A stretch of DNA of 21,020 nucleotides from the NCBI GenBank assembly GCA_050329835.1, contig JBHJOJ010000286.1, positions 1 through 21,020 on the forward strand. The letters run 5' to 3'. Origin of the DNA: JANNOG01 sp050329835 (GTDB lineage Bacteria; Actinomycetota; Actinomycetes; Actinomycetales; JBBAYJ01). The first letter of the stretch is position 1, and the number at the start of each line of letters is the position of its first letter. Shown piece by piece: positions 1 to 6,265 of this stretch. Both the position numbers and the translations under genes were made by a program. The notes below the pieces were generated by a model, which saw nothing but the letters and a program-made list of their open reading frames with translations, searched no databases and was not told the origin of the DNA.

Positions 1-254
1 GGCAGCGCGGCGGCCTCGGCCCGGGTCGCCGGGCCGTCCCCGCCGAGCAGTCCGAACCTCTCGACCCCGGGGACGCCCACGACCGGCGTCACGCCGAGCA
101 CCGGCCCGGCGACCACGGCCACGTTGGCCAGCGCCAGCGTCCCGATCAGCACGCCGGCGACCAGGTTGCCGCGACGGCGGCGCTGCTGGCGCCGGAGGGC
201 GTCGCGACGCAGCAGTCGCAGGTCGGGGTCGTCCGGTTGGCGGGTCAGGTCCAC
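1..254 (-). CDS. Unknown single-pass membrane or exported protein, C-terminus cut by window edge
   Basis: Only the first 84 codons are in the window. The GTG start (VDLTRQPDD) overlaps the last 10 bases of the upstream membrane-protein gene, which implies translational coupling. The N-terminus is a charged arginine-rich cytoplasmic stretch (residues about 10-26). One hydrophobic segment (about 27-48) follows, then a valine- and glycine-rich extracytoplasmic start. This looks like a signal anchor followed by an exported domain, but that domain lies outside the window, so no family can be named. It is the last visible member of the minus-strand pair beginning at 589. Confidence 0.6.
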   Translation of the reverse strand, partial: MDLTRQPDDPDLRLLRRDALRRQQRRRRGNLVAGVLIGTLALANVAVVAGPVLGVTPVVGVPGVERFGLLGGDGPATRAEAAAL

Positions 255-589
255 AGCACCGCCACCGCGACGTTGAGCACGCCGAGCCCGCCGATGACGT
301 GGACGAGCCGCGGGGGCACGTCCTCGCGCCGGCGGTTCACCCAGACCAGGACGGCGATCGCGAGCGCGACCACCAGCTTGACCGCGATCTTCGCGTGGTC
401 GACGTCGTCCCCCTCGCCCCGGGCGTACGTCAGGCCGACCAGCAGGACCCCGGTGACCAGCGCCGTCAGGGCGCCGTGGAGCATCGCCGGGACGACGTGC
501 GGCCGGCGGACGGTGGCCAGCCAGCCGCCGACGACGCCCGCCATGCCCAGGAGGTGCAGCACGACGACGAGGCCGTAGACGACGTCCAC
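245..589 (-). CDS. Small four-helix integral membrane protein of unknown function
   Basis: This is a 114-residue protein, almost entirely membrane: predicted helices at about 3-23, 36-53, 65-84 and 92-112, with short charged loops (RRP, RRRED). Several histidines lie in or next to helices (HLLGM, HVV, HGAL, DHAKIAVK, VHVIGG), so heme or metal binding is possible but not shown. The GTG start was chosen because a TAGGCT hexamer sits 7 bases upstream, the spacing of a leaderless actinobacterial promoter, and longer versions lose the clean membrane start. Its end (LWT, TGA) overlaps the next gene by 10 bases. Neighbouring CcdA and TlpA-like genes suggest a redox or cytochrome context, by inference only. 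Confidence 0.65.
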   Translation of the reverse strand: MDVVYGLVVVLHLLGMAGVVGGWLATVRRPHVVPAMLHGALTALVTGVLLVGLTYARGEGDDVDHAKIAVKLVVALAIAVLVWVNRRREDVPPRLVHVIGGLGVLNVAVAVLWT

Positions 590-596
590 GAGGCGA

Positions 597-602
597 AGCC
601 TA
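597..602 (-). promoter_or_regulatory. Putative -10 element TAGGCT for the membrane protein at 245-589
   Basis: On the minus strand TAGGCT lies 7 bases before the GTG at 589. This places transcription start at or next to the start codon, as for leaderless mRNAs. No Shine-Dalgarno sequence is present. The guaA start carries the same hexamer at the same distance. Confidence 0.45.
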
Positions 603-620
603 GCCCGCCCGGAGGCCGGA

Positions 621-1547
621 TCACCCGGGACGATCCGCCCCGCGATCCGGGGCGGACTGCCCGGGCGGAGCCGGTCGCGCCCGGCGTGCGGCCACGGCCC
701 AGGCGACCGCCGCCACCAGGACGACGGCGCCGGCGACGGCGAGGGCCGGGGCCCCGAGCTGCCCGATCCCACGGGTCAGCGCCGACTGGAGACCGGTCAC
801 GGCGGCCACGACCGGGTCGTCGACCCGGCTACCGCCCTCCAGCACCCGGATCTCGTACCAGCCGTACCAGGTGACGTACGCCCCGGCCAGCAGGACCAGC
901 GCGCCCGCGATGCGCGGCAGGACCCCGGCGGCGCGCCGCAGGGCGGTGGCCACCTGGGCACGGGCCAGGGCCACCGACACCGCGAGGACGCCGACCACCG
1001 CTCCCATGCCGACGGCGTAGACGACCATGGCCGTCACGGCCCCCACGGGCCCCGCCTGCAACGACCGGGTGACGACCGCCAGGAACGGGGCGATCGTGCA
1101 CGAGAGACTGGCCAGCGCGAAGGTGACGCCGTAGCCGACGTGCCCACCCGGACCCCCGCCGGGGCGGCCGGCGCGCCCGAGCCGGCCCGGCAGGGCGATC
1201 CGGGGCAGACCCGGCAGCTCGCGACCCGCCAGCAGCCACGCCCCCGCCACGATCAGCCCCCCGCCGAGCACGACGGTGAGGTAGGGGAGCCAGCGCTGGA
1301 CACCGCCGGCCACCGGGGCCACGACCAGCGCGAAGGCGCCGAAGACGAGGACGAACCCGACGGTCATGCCACCGGTGAAGCGCAGCGCACGGGCCAGCGC
1401 CACCCGACGGGGGGACGTCCGGGCGTCGCCGGCCACGTCACCGGTCACCGCCAGCGTCACGTAGGCGGGGAGCAGGGCGAACCCGCACGGGTTGACGGCC
1501 GCGACCGCCCCGGCGAGCAGCGCGAGGACGAGTGTCGCGGTGTCCAC
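621..1547 (-). CDS. ccdA: CcdA/DsbD-type transmembrane thiol-disulfide transporter
   Basis: This 308-residue polytopic membrane protein carries the two conserved cysteines of the CcdA/DsbD transmembrane family: NPCGFALLPAY (Cys21, first helix) and SLSCTIAPFLAVV (Cys150). These cysteines carry electrons from cytoplasmic thioredoxin across the membrane to extracytoplasmic thiol proteins. About six helices are expected for the core, and a seventh hydrophobic segment (about 262-286) precedes a basic, proline-rich tail. The gene starts 28 bases after the TlpA-like lipoprotein on the same strand, so that protein is the likely recipient, as in cytochrome c maturation modules. The GTG start gives the family-typical N-terminus directly before helix 1, but no strong ribosome-binding site is visible. 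Family assignment is strong; the exact client is inferred. Confidence 0.88.
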   Translation of the reverse strand: MDTATLVLALLAGAVAAVNPCGFALLPAYVTLAVTGDVAGDARTSPRRVALARALRFTGGMTVGFVLVFGAFALVVAPVAGGVQRWLPYLTVVLGGGLIVAGAWLLAGRELPGLPRIALPGRLGRAGRPGGGPGGHVGYGVTFALASLSCTIAPFLAVVTRSLQAGPVGAVTAMVVYAVGMGAVVGVLAVSVALARAQVATALRRAAGVLPRIAGALVLLAGAYVTWYGWYEIRVLEGGSRVDDPVVAAVTGLQSALTRGIGQLGAPALAVAGAVVLVAAVAWAVAARRARPAPPGQSAPDRGADRPG

Positions 1548-1575
1548 GATGCCGTCGGTGTCGTCGGTGCCGCGC

Positions 1576-2214
1576 TCAGCCGGCCAGCGCCGCGGTCGCC
1601 TCGCCCAGGCTGTCGCCGTCCAGTCCGCCGACCCAGGTGCGCGCCTCGCCGGAGGCGTCGACGAAGGCGTACGACGGCTGCGAGAAGACCCCGAAACCGG
1701 TCCACACCGACCCGTCCGGGTCGACGGCGTGGGTGAAGCCGCCGACGCCGGTGTCCTCGACGAAGTCGCGCATGTCCGAGACCGGGCCGAGCCCGGCGAC
1801 GCCGACGAACGTCACCCGGCCCTCGTACTCGGCGGCGATCTCGGCGACCTCGGGGGCCTCGCCTCGGCAGATGGTGCACCACGGGGCCCAGAACCAGTAG
1901 ACCACCGGACCGCTGACGTCCGCGGCCGCGAACGACCCGCCCGCGACCGTGTCCGTGGTGACGGCGGCGGCGTCGTAGGTCAGGGGGGCCGCGGCGGAGC
2001 CCAGCACCGCCTCGACGGCCTCGACGGACCCGCTGCCCACCCCCCCGGCCTCCTCGGTCATGGGCTCCTCCGTCATCGCCTCCTCCGTCATCGCCTCCTC
2101 GGTCGGCTCGGCGGGCTCGCCCGCCGGGTCGTCGGAGCCGCAGGCGGCGACGGCGAGGGCCACCGCCGCGAGGGCTGCGGCGGTCAGGGCACGGGGACGG
2201 GGACGGGACGACAC
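1576..2214 (-). CDS. TlpA-like thioredoxin-fold lipoprotein
   Basis: This 212-residue exported thiol-disulfide protein has a twin-arginine-poor signal peptide ending in a lipobox (VAAC, Cys25). A low-complexity acidic linker built from MTEEA/MTEEP repeats (about 38-57) follows. The thioredoxin fold has the active site WCTIC (Cys113, Cys116) and the cis-proline region SQPSY (Pro180). It is expected to reduce disulfides outside the membrane using electrons from the adjacent CcdA. The GTG start is fixed by AGGAGG eight bases upstream; a longer reading frame exists but would place this ribosome-binding site inside the protein. WCTIC rather than WCGPC or WCxPC is unusual for thioredoxins but seen in actinobacterial TlpA-like proteins. 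The substrate is not determined by the sequence. Confidence 0.88.
   Translation of the reverse strand: MSSRPRPRALTAAALAAVALAVAACGSDDPAGEPAEPTEEAMTEEAMTEEPMTEEAGGVGSGSVEAVEAVLGSAAAPLTYDAAAVTTDTVAGGSFAAADVSGPVVYWFWAPWCTICRGEAPEVAEIAAEYEGRVTFVGVAGLGPVSDMRDFVEDTGVGGFTHAVDPDGSVWTGFGVFSQPSYAFVDASGEARTWVGGLDGDSLGEATAALAG
2050..2107 (-). repeat. 15-base in-frame repeat encoding MTEEA/MTEEP
   Basis: About four imperfect copies of a 15-base unit encode (M/P)TEE(A/P) in the linker of the TlpA-like lipoprotein. Copies differ by one or two bases, as expected for replication slippage. The repeat gives a flexible acidic tether between the lipid anchor and the thioredoxin domain. Confidence 0.75.
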
Positions 2215-2220
2215 GGGCGG

Positions 2221-2226
2221 TACCTC
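2221..2226 (-). promoter_or_regulatory. Ribosome binding site AGGAGG deciding the TlpA-like start
   Basis: Minus-strand AGGAGGTA lies just before the GTG at 2214 at ideal spacing. It is one of only a few classical Shine-Dalgarno sites in a window dominated by leaderless-type starts. Confidence 0.7.
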
Positions 2227-2263
2227 CTGGGTCGGTGGCGGTCCCGTCCAGCACACACCACCA

Positions 2264-2281
2264 GGGCCCGCCGCGGGGCCC
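2264..2281 (-). terminator. Possible hairpin terminator after the GST-like gene
   Basis: GGGCCC arms flank a 6-base loop about 25 bases downstream of the stop at 2306. They are followed on the minus strand by a T/G-rich stretch (TGGTGGTGTGTG) rather than a T run. Position and stem suggest an actinobacterial-type terminator without a U-tract, but short GC palindromes are common here by chance. Confidence 0.35.
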
Positions 2282-2305
2282 GGACGCGATGACGAAGCGG
2301 TGACG

Positions 2306-3265
2306 TCAGGCCGGCCGTGACCAGCCGGACGGATCGGGTCCGGCGGGGACGATGCCGCTCGGGTTCAGCGCGGTGTGGGTGAGGTAGTAGTGCCGCTTGA
2401 TGTGGTCGAGGTCCACGGTGTCACCGACACCCGCCAGGGCGTACAGGTCACGGGCGTACCGCCACAGGTGCGGCAGCTCGGTGAGCTTGTTCCGGTTCGT
2501 CCGGAAGTGGTTGTGGTAGACGGCGTCGAAGCGGACGAGGGTGGTGAACAGCCGGACGTCCGCCTCCCGCACCTCCTCGCCCATGAGGTACCGCCGGTCG
2601 GCGAGGCGCTCCTCCAACGCGTCCAGGCGGGCGAACAGCGCGCGGTACGCCTCGTCGTAGGCCTCCTGGGTGGTGGCGAACCCGCACCGGTAGACCCCGT
2701 TGTTGACGTCGGTGTGGACGTCGCGCATGAGGGCGTCCATCTCGGCTCGCAGGCGGGGCGGGTAGAGGTCCGGCGCCCCCGGACGGTGGAAGGCGACCCA
2801 CTCGGTCGACAGGTCGAGGGACAGCCGCGGGTAGTCGTTCGTCACGACCCGGCCGGTCACCGTGTCGACGAGGCAGGGCACCGTCACCCTCCCCTCGTAG
2901 GCGGGGTCGGTGAGCCGGTACGCCTCGGCGAGGAACTCGATCCCGAGCACGGGGTCCCGCCCGTCCGGGTCGAGCGAGAACCGCCACCCCCGTCCGTCGC
3001 GGAGCGGGTCGACCACGGCGAGGGAGATCACGTCCTCCAGGCCCAGCAGGCGCCGCACGATGACGGAGCGGTGGGCCCACGGGCAGGCGAGGCTGACCAC
3101 GAGCCGGTACCGCCCCGCCGCCACCGGCCAGCGACCGCGCCCGTCGGGGCCGGCGTCCGGCGCGGACGCGCTGTCGCGGGTCACCCGGTCGGTGAAGCGG
3201 TTGGGCTGGCGCACCCATTCGCCGCGGTCGGAGGTCTCGCGGGCGAACTGCGGGCGCGCCGTCAC
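2306..3265 (-). CDS. Glutathionyl-hydroquinone reductase family protein (ECM4/YqjG, omega-like GST fold)
   Basis: This 319-residue protein matches the S-glutathionyl-(chloro)hydroquinone reductase family. It has an N-terminal thioredoxin-like domain with the catalytic ACPWAHR motif (Cys61), then the family blocks DPLRDGRGW, VPCLVD and NDYPRLS. An all-helical C-terminal domain includes NNGVYRCGFA, RYLMG, DVRLFTTLVRFDAVYH and the terminal HYYLTH. These enzymes strip a thiol from thiol-conjugated hydroquinones using a single cysteine. Most actinomycetes make mycothiol rather than glutathione, so the physiological thiol is uncertain. The GTG start is supported by a TAGCGT hexamer 6 bases upstream. 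It follows the NUDIX gene by 4 bases but seems to have its own promoter inside the end of that gene. Confidence 0.9.
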   Translation of the reverse strand: MTARPQFARETSDRGEWVRQPNRFTDRVTRDSASAPDAGPDGRGRWPVAAGRYRLVVSLACPWAHRSVIVRRLLGLEDVISLAVVDPLRDGRGWRFSLDPDGRDPVLGIEFLAEAYRLTDPAYEGRVTVPCLVDTVTGRVVTNDYPRLSLDLSTEWVAFHRPGAPDLYPPRLRAEMDALMRDVHTDVNNGVYRCGFATTQEAYDEAYRALFARLDALEERLADRRYLMGEEVREADVRLFTTLVRFDAVYHNHFRTNRNKLTELPHLWRYARDLYALAGVGDTVDLDHIKRHYYLTHTALNPSGIVPAGPDPSGWSRPA

Positions 3266-3269
3266 GCGG

Positions 3270-4316
3270 TCACGCTACGGGCAGGACCGCGGGGTCGGCC
3301 GCGAGGTCGACCGTGGGATCGGGCCCGGGGTCGGGCGCACCACCCCGGGCCCGCGGGTCGCCGGCGAGCAGGGTGAGGCCGTGGGCGGCCATGCCGGTGA
3401 GGCCCCAGGAGTGGGCGTCGGCCAGCGGTGCCCAGGCGACCGCATCCGTCGTGCCCTCCGGCTCGACCACCCGGGGAGGCGGCAGGACCCCCCGGGTGTC
3501 CGGCGCCACGCGGGCGGTGAACAGGACCTGGACCCCGTGGTAGTCCTCGGCGATGCCGGCGGGGCTGGTGCCGAGGAACCGGTGGGACACCGCGGCCCGC
3601 AGGTCGGCCGAGCGCAGGCGCAGGCCCGACTCCTCGTGGACCTCGCGCTCGAGAGCCCGCCGCACGGCCTCGCCGTGGTGGATGCCGCCGCCCGGCAGCG
3701 TCCAGCGCCCCGGCGCGGGGGTGCGGGCGGACAACCGGGTGAGCAGCACGTGCCCGCCGGACTCGACCAGGCCGTAGACGCCCACCCGCTGGCGGCGGAC
3801 CCGGGTGGGGGCGGGCGCGGCAGCCGGGCTCCCGCCGGCGCCGCCCGGTGCCAGGTCCGGCGGGACCGGGACCACCGGGTCCGGCCGGGACAGCCCCAGC
3901 ACCCGGGCGGCGAAGGGCATCAGCGGAAGGTCGTCCGCGTCGTCCACCCCCACGACGGCCACGCGGTCGGTCAGGCCGTCCCCGCCGGTGTCGCCGAGGG
4001 TGGCGGGCCCGTCGCCCAGCTCCCGGACGTCGAAGACGATGCGCACCGTGTGGACGCTGGCGGCGCGGTGGGGCAGGTCCACGATGTCGTCCAGGACGTC
4101 CCGCAGGCCGGTGACCGCCACCCGCAGCCCGGTGGCCGCGGCGAACCAGCGCGCCACCGCAGCGGCCGGGTCCTCGCCGTGCTCCAGCCCGCCGCCGGGC
4201 AGGAACCACCGTCCCCGCAGGTCGCTGCGGGCCGAGGCGCGGGCCAGGACCACCCCGCCGCCGTCGCGCGCCGTGCGGCAGACCCCGTAGGCGGCGACCC
4301 GCTGCTCCGCCCTCAC
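3270..4316 (-). CDS. Tandem NUDIX hydrolase with a degenerate first domain
   Basis: This 348-residue protein contains two NUDIX folds in one chain. In the C-terminal copy the Nudix box is intact: GGIHHGE, seven residues, then REVHEESGL, with all metal-binding glutamates. In the N-terminal copy the framing residues remain (GGLEHGE, then R and GL at the right distances), but REVHEESGL is replaced by RWFAAATGL. This removes the catalytic glutamates, so that half is probably regulatory, structural or substrate-binding. A proline- and alanine-rich linker joins the halves. NUDIX enzymes cleave nucleoside diphosphates linked to another group; the substrate cannot be read from the sequence. The GTG start shares a GTGA overlap with the upstream DUF3817 gene, which chooses it over longer frames. 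Confidence 0.85.
   Translation of the reverse strand: MRAEQRVAAYGVCRTARDGGGVVLARASARSDLRGRWFLPGGGLEHGEDPAAAVARWFAAATGLRVAVTGLRDVLDDIVDLPHRAASVHTVRIVFDVRELGDGPATLGDTGGDGLTDRVAVVGVDDADDLPLMPFAARVLGLSRPDPVVPVPPDLAPGGAGGSPAAAPAPTRVRRQRVGVYGLVESGGHVLLTRLSARTPAPGRWTLPGGGIHHGEAVRRALEREVHEESGLRLRSADLRAAVSHRFLGTSPAGIAEDYHGVQVLFTARVAPDTRGVLPPPRVVEPEGTTDAVAWAPLADAHSWGLTGMAAHGLTLLAGDPRARGGAPDPGPDPTVDLAADPAVLPVA
3272..3277 (-). promoter_or_regulatory. Putative -10 element TAGCGT for the GST-like gene, inside the NUDIX stop region
   Basis: TAGCGT lies 6 bases upstream of the GTG at 3265 and overlaps the last codon and stop of the NUDIX gene. It would let the reductase be transcribed independently, as a leaderless message, even though the genes look like an operon. 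Confidence 0.4.
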
Positions 4317-4684
4317 GGACGGGGCCCGGCGGCCGCCCCGGGGCGGGGGTCCCCGGCCGCGAGCGGCTCGCTCCCGGCGATCCGGGCGGACACCTCCCGC
4401 GTGACGCTCCGCTCGGCCACGAAGGACAGGAAGGGCACCGTCCCCGCCAGCAGCACCAGCAGCGTGCGGCCCACCCGCCACCGGACCCGGAAGGCGAGGT
4501 CCACGCCGGCCGCCAGGTAGAGCATGTACCCGAAGCCGTGGATCGGGCTCACGGTCCGCGAGATCAGGTCGGTGCGGAAGCCCAGCCAGTCGGTGTAGCG
4601 GACCACGACCCCGAAGGTCAGGAGCAGCAGGAAGACCCCGACGATCCACGCGATGACGCGGTAGCGCAGCAGCGCGCCCCTCAT
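4313..4684 (-). CDS. DUF3817 family integral membrane protein
   Basis: This 123-residue actinobacterial membrane protein has helices at about 8-28, 46-65 and 72-92. The features VVRYTDWLGF, the HGFGYMLYL block in helix 2 and RWRVGRTL before helix 3 are characteristic of DUF3817. The function of this family is unknown. The ATG shares an ATGA overlap with the SURF1 stop, and its own stop shares GTGA with the NUDIX start, so three genes are translationally chained. Linkage to SURF1 hints at a respiratory-membrane role, which remains inference. The C-terminal tail is short, proline- and alanine-rich and presumably cytoplasmic. Confidence 0.82.
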   Translation of the reverse strand: MRGALLRYRVIAWIVGVFLLLLTFGVVVRYTDWLGFRTDLISRTVSPIHGFGYMLYLAAGVDLAFRVRWRVGRTLLVLLAGTVPFLSFVAERSVTREVSARIAGSEPLAAGDPRPGAAAGPRP

Positions 4685-5490
4685 GCCGGCACCTCCTCGT
4701 TCGTCGGCTCCCGCCCCGCCCGGTCCCGGGCGGCCGCGGCGGCCACGTCCCCCATCGCCCGCCACCATAGGACGACGGCGAAGCCGGCGAAGACCCACCA
4801 CTGGGCGGCGTAGGCGACGTTGCGCCAGTCCCGGGTGCCGCGGGCCGCCTGCACCGGGCCCGGCATGGTCCGGTCGACGCCCGACAGCGCGGCCGGGTCC
4901 GTGCCGGGGGCGTCCTCGGCCAGCACGAAGGCGTCGAGGACGTGCTCGGGCCACCGGTTGGCGAGGTCCGCCGCGGCGAGCAGGGCGACGACCCCGTCCG
5001 GCTGGACCACCTCGACCGGGGTGTCGAGGGGTTCCGACGCCTGGACCCAGCCGCGCACCCGGGCGGGCGACCCGGCCGGCGGGGCCGCCACGTCGGCGGC
5101 CGGGTCGCCGGGGTCCGCGGCCACCCAGCCCCGGACCACCGGGACCAGGACGGCCGGGTCGCCGGGCGTCGCGGGGGCGACCTCCACCGCGGTGACGACC
5201 CAGCGGCCCGCCGTGCCCGTGCCGGAGGGGTCGTCGCGGTCGGCGACGAGGAGCTGACGGTCGGGCCGCCAGGTCCCGGCGACCGTGACCGGGGCCCCTT
5301 GGTCGGCCGTGACGAGCCGGCCCTGGACCGGGACGACGTCGGTCAACGGGACCCGGGTGAGGGCGGCGGTGTCGACGACGGGGCGGCTGCGCTCCCACTG
5401 CCAGACGCCGAGCCCGGCCAGCACCGCGACCGCCGCCGCGGCCAGGACGGTGAGGCCCGCGCCGCGCGGGGACACGGCGGTGCGCAGCAC
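4681..5490 (-). CDS. SURF1 family cytochrome oxidase assembly protein
   Basis: This 269-residue protein has the SURF1 layout: an N-terminal membrane helix (about 12-30) running into LGVWQWERS, a large extracytoplasmic domain containing VQGRL, TVAGTWRPDRQLLV and PVVRGWV, and a C-terminal helix (AQWWVFAGFAVVLWW) preceded by RNVAYA. SURF1 helps insert heme or stabilise subunit I of aa3-type oxidases. The GTG start gives a short positively charged N-terminus, and a TACGCT hexamer lies 6 bases upstream. The gene heads a chain with DUF3817 and the NUDIX gene through 4-base overlaps. No oxidase subunit gene lies in the window. Confidence 0.88.
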   Translation of the reverse strand: MLRTAVSPRGAGLTVLAAAAVAVLAGLGVWQWERSRPVVDTAALTRVPLTDVVPVQGRLVTADQGAPVTVAGTWRPDRQLLVADRDDPSGTGTAGRWVVTAVEVAPATPGDPAVLVPVVRGWVAADPGDPAADVAAPPAGSPARVRGWVQASEPLDTPVEVVQPDGVVALLAAADLANRWPEHVLDAFVLAEDAPGTDPAALSGVDRTMPGPVQAARGTRDWRNVAYAAQWWVFAGFAVVLWWRAMGDVAAAAARDRAGREPTNEEVPA

Positions 5491-5496
5491 GGTCCC

Positions 5497-5502
5497 AGCG
5501 TA
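5497..5502 (-). promoter_or_regulatory. Putative -10 element TACGCT for the SURF1 chain
   Basis: TACGCT ends 6 bases before the GTG at 5490, predicting leaderless transcription of SURF1, DUF3817 and the NUDIX gene. No Shine-Dalgarno sequence precedes the start. Confidence 0.45.
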
Positions 5503-5543
5503 GGCGGGCGCCCTCTCCGGGCGGCGGTCGGGCGGGGCGGCGG

Positions 5544-6155
5544 TCAGGCGGCGAGGAGCAGCGAGAGCACCGCCGTGTCGGGGTCCTGGGCGGGGTCGAT
5601 GCCGCGGGCACTGACCAGCCGGGTCACCGTCCCGTCGGCCTCGGCCTCCACCCAGGCCGCCCGGTGGTCGAGACCGAGGTGCGGGACCCCTGGCAGCAGC
5701 ACGCACCCGCTGGCCGGGCGATCGACTTCGGGGGTGCGGGTCGCGGTCTCGGCCGGAGGGTGGAGGAGGACGAGCACGGCGGGCAGCCCGGGCGACGGGG
5801 CGGCGATCTCGGCGGGGTCCTCGGCGATCACCCGGCCGGCCAGCTCGAGCACGCCGACGACGTTCGGGATGCCCGCCGGCCGGGACGGCGGCCCGTCCCC
5901 GTGCTCGTCGGCCGAGCGGTAGACGGACGTCGTGGGCAGCATGCCCGGGACCGCGGCGAGGCGGACCGCCAGCGTGAGGAACTGCACCCACTCCCGGGTG
6001 CTGTCCGGCCAGCGGCCCGTGAGCAGGAAGCCGGCCAGCCCGCGGTCCGGGCGGTGCAGCGGGGACACCTCGACGTTGGGGCGCTCGGAGCGGGCGGGCC
6101 TGCCGTCACCGGGCTCCTGGGCATCCTCTCGGGGGGTCGCGTCGTCGTCGGCCAC
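5544..6155 (-). CDS. Unknown soluble protein (203 residues) downstream of guaA
   Basis: I do not recognise this protein. It has an acidic, disordered N-terminus (about 1-28), a hydrophobic block (VQFLTLAVRLAAVPGML), a variable linker with SVYRSADEHG, and an alternating-strand C-terminal half (GVLELAGRVI, LPAVLVLLHPP, CVLLPGVPHLGLDHRAAWVEAEADG). It has no signal peptide or convincing membrane helix. The GTG start is well supported: GGAGGTGATC, fully complementary over ten bases to the usual 16S rRNA 3' end, lies immediately upstream. This is the strongest ribosome-binding site in the window. Coding pattern and start signal make it a real gene; a role beside GMP synthase or SURF1 is not evident. 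Confidence 0.72.
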   Translation of the reverse strand: MADDDATPREDAQEPGDGRPARSERPNVEVSPLHRPDRGLAGFLLTGRWPDSTREWVQFLTLAVRLAAVPGMLPTTSVYRSADEHGDGPPSRPAGIPNVVGVLELAGRVIAEDPAEIAAPSPGLPAVLVLLHPPAETATRTPEVDRPASGCVLLPGVPHLGLDHRAAWVEAEADGTVTRLVSARGIDPAQDPDTAVLSLLLAA

Positions 6156-6157
6156 TC

Positions 6158-6168
6158 GATCACCTCCG
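6158..6168 (-). promoter_or_regulatory. Extended Shine-Dalgarno GGAGGTGATC
   Basis: The minus-strand sequence just before the GTG at 6155 pairs over ten bases with the conserved anti-Shine-Dalgarno tail GATCACCTCC. It fixes the start of the unknown 203-residue protein. Confidence 0.75.
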
Positions 6169-6176
6169 GCTCGCTC

Positions 6177-6214
6177 GCCCTCCGGGAGGGCGCCACCTTC
6201 TCCGCAGGGTGCGG
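6177..6214 (-). terminator. Two adjacent hairpins between guaA and the next gene
   Basis: GCCCTCC/GGAGGGC (6177-6191) and CCGCA/TGCGG around CCC (6202-6214) form two compact stems in the 110-base gap downstream of guaA. They may end guaA transcription or structure the 5' leader of the following gene. No T-tract is present. Confidence 0.35.
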
Positions 6215-6265
6215 GATCACCGAGGGGTCCGGCAAGGACCGCCGTGTTACGACCGTGTCTCGCGC

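Noticed and set aside
299..874. Long plus-strand open frames opposite the membrane, CcdA and TlpA genes
   Set aside because: They are proline-, arginine- and alanine-rich shadows of minus-strand genes whose protein motifs and cysteine signatures are clear. GC-rich DNA makes such frames common.
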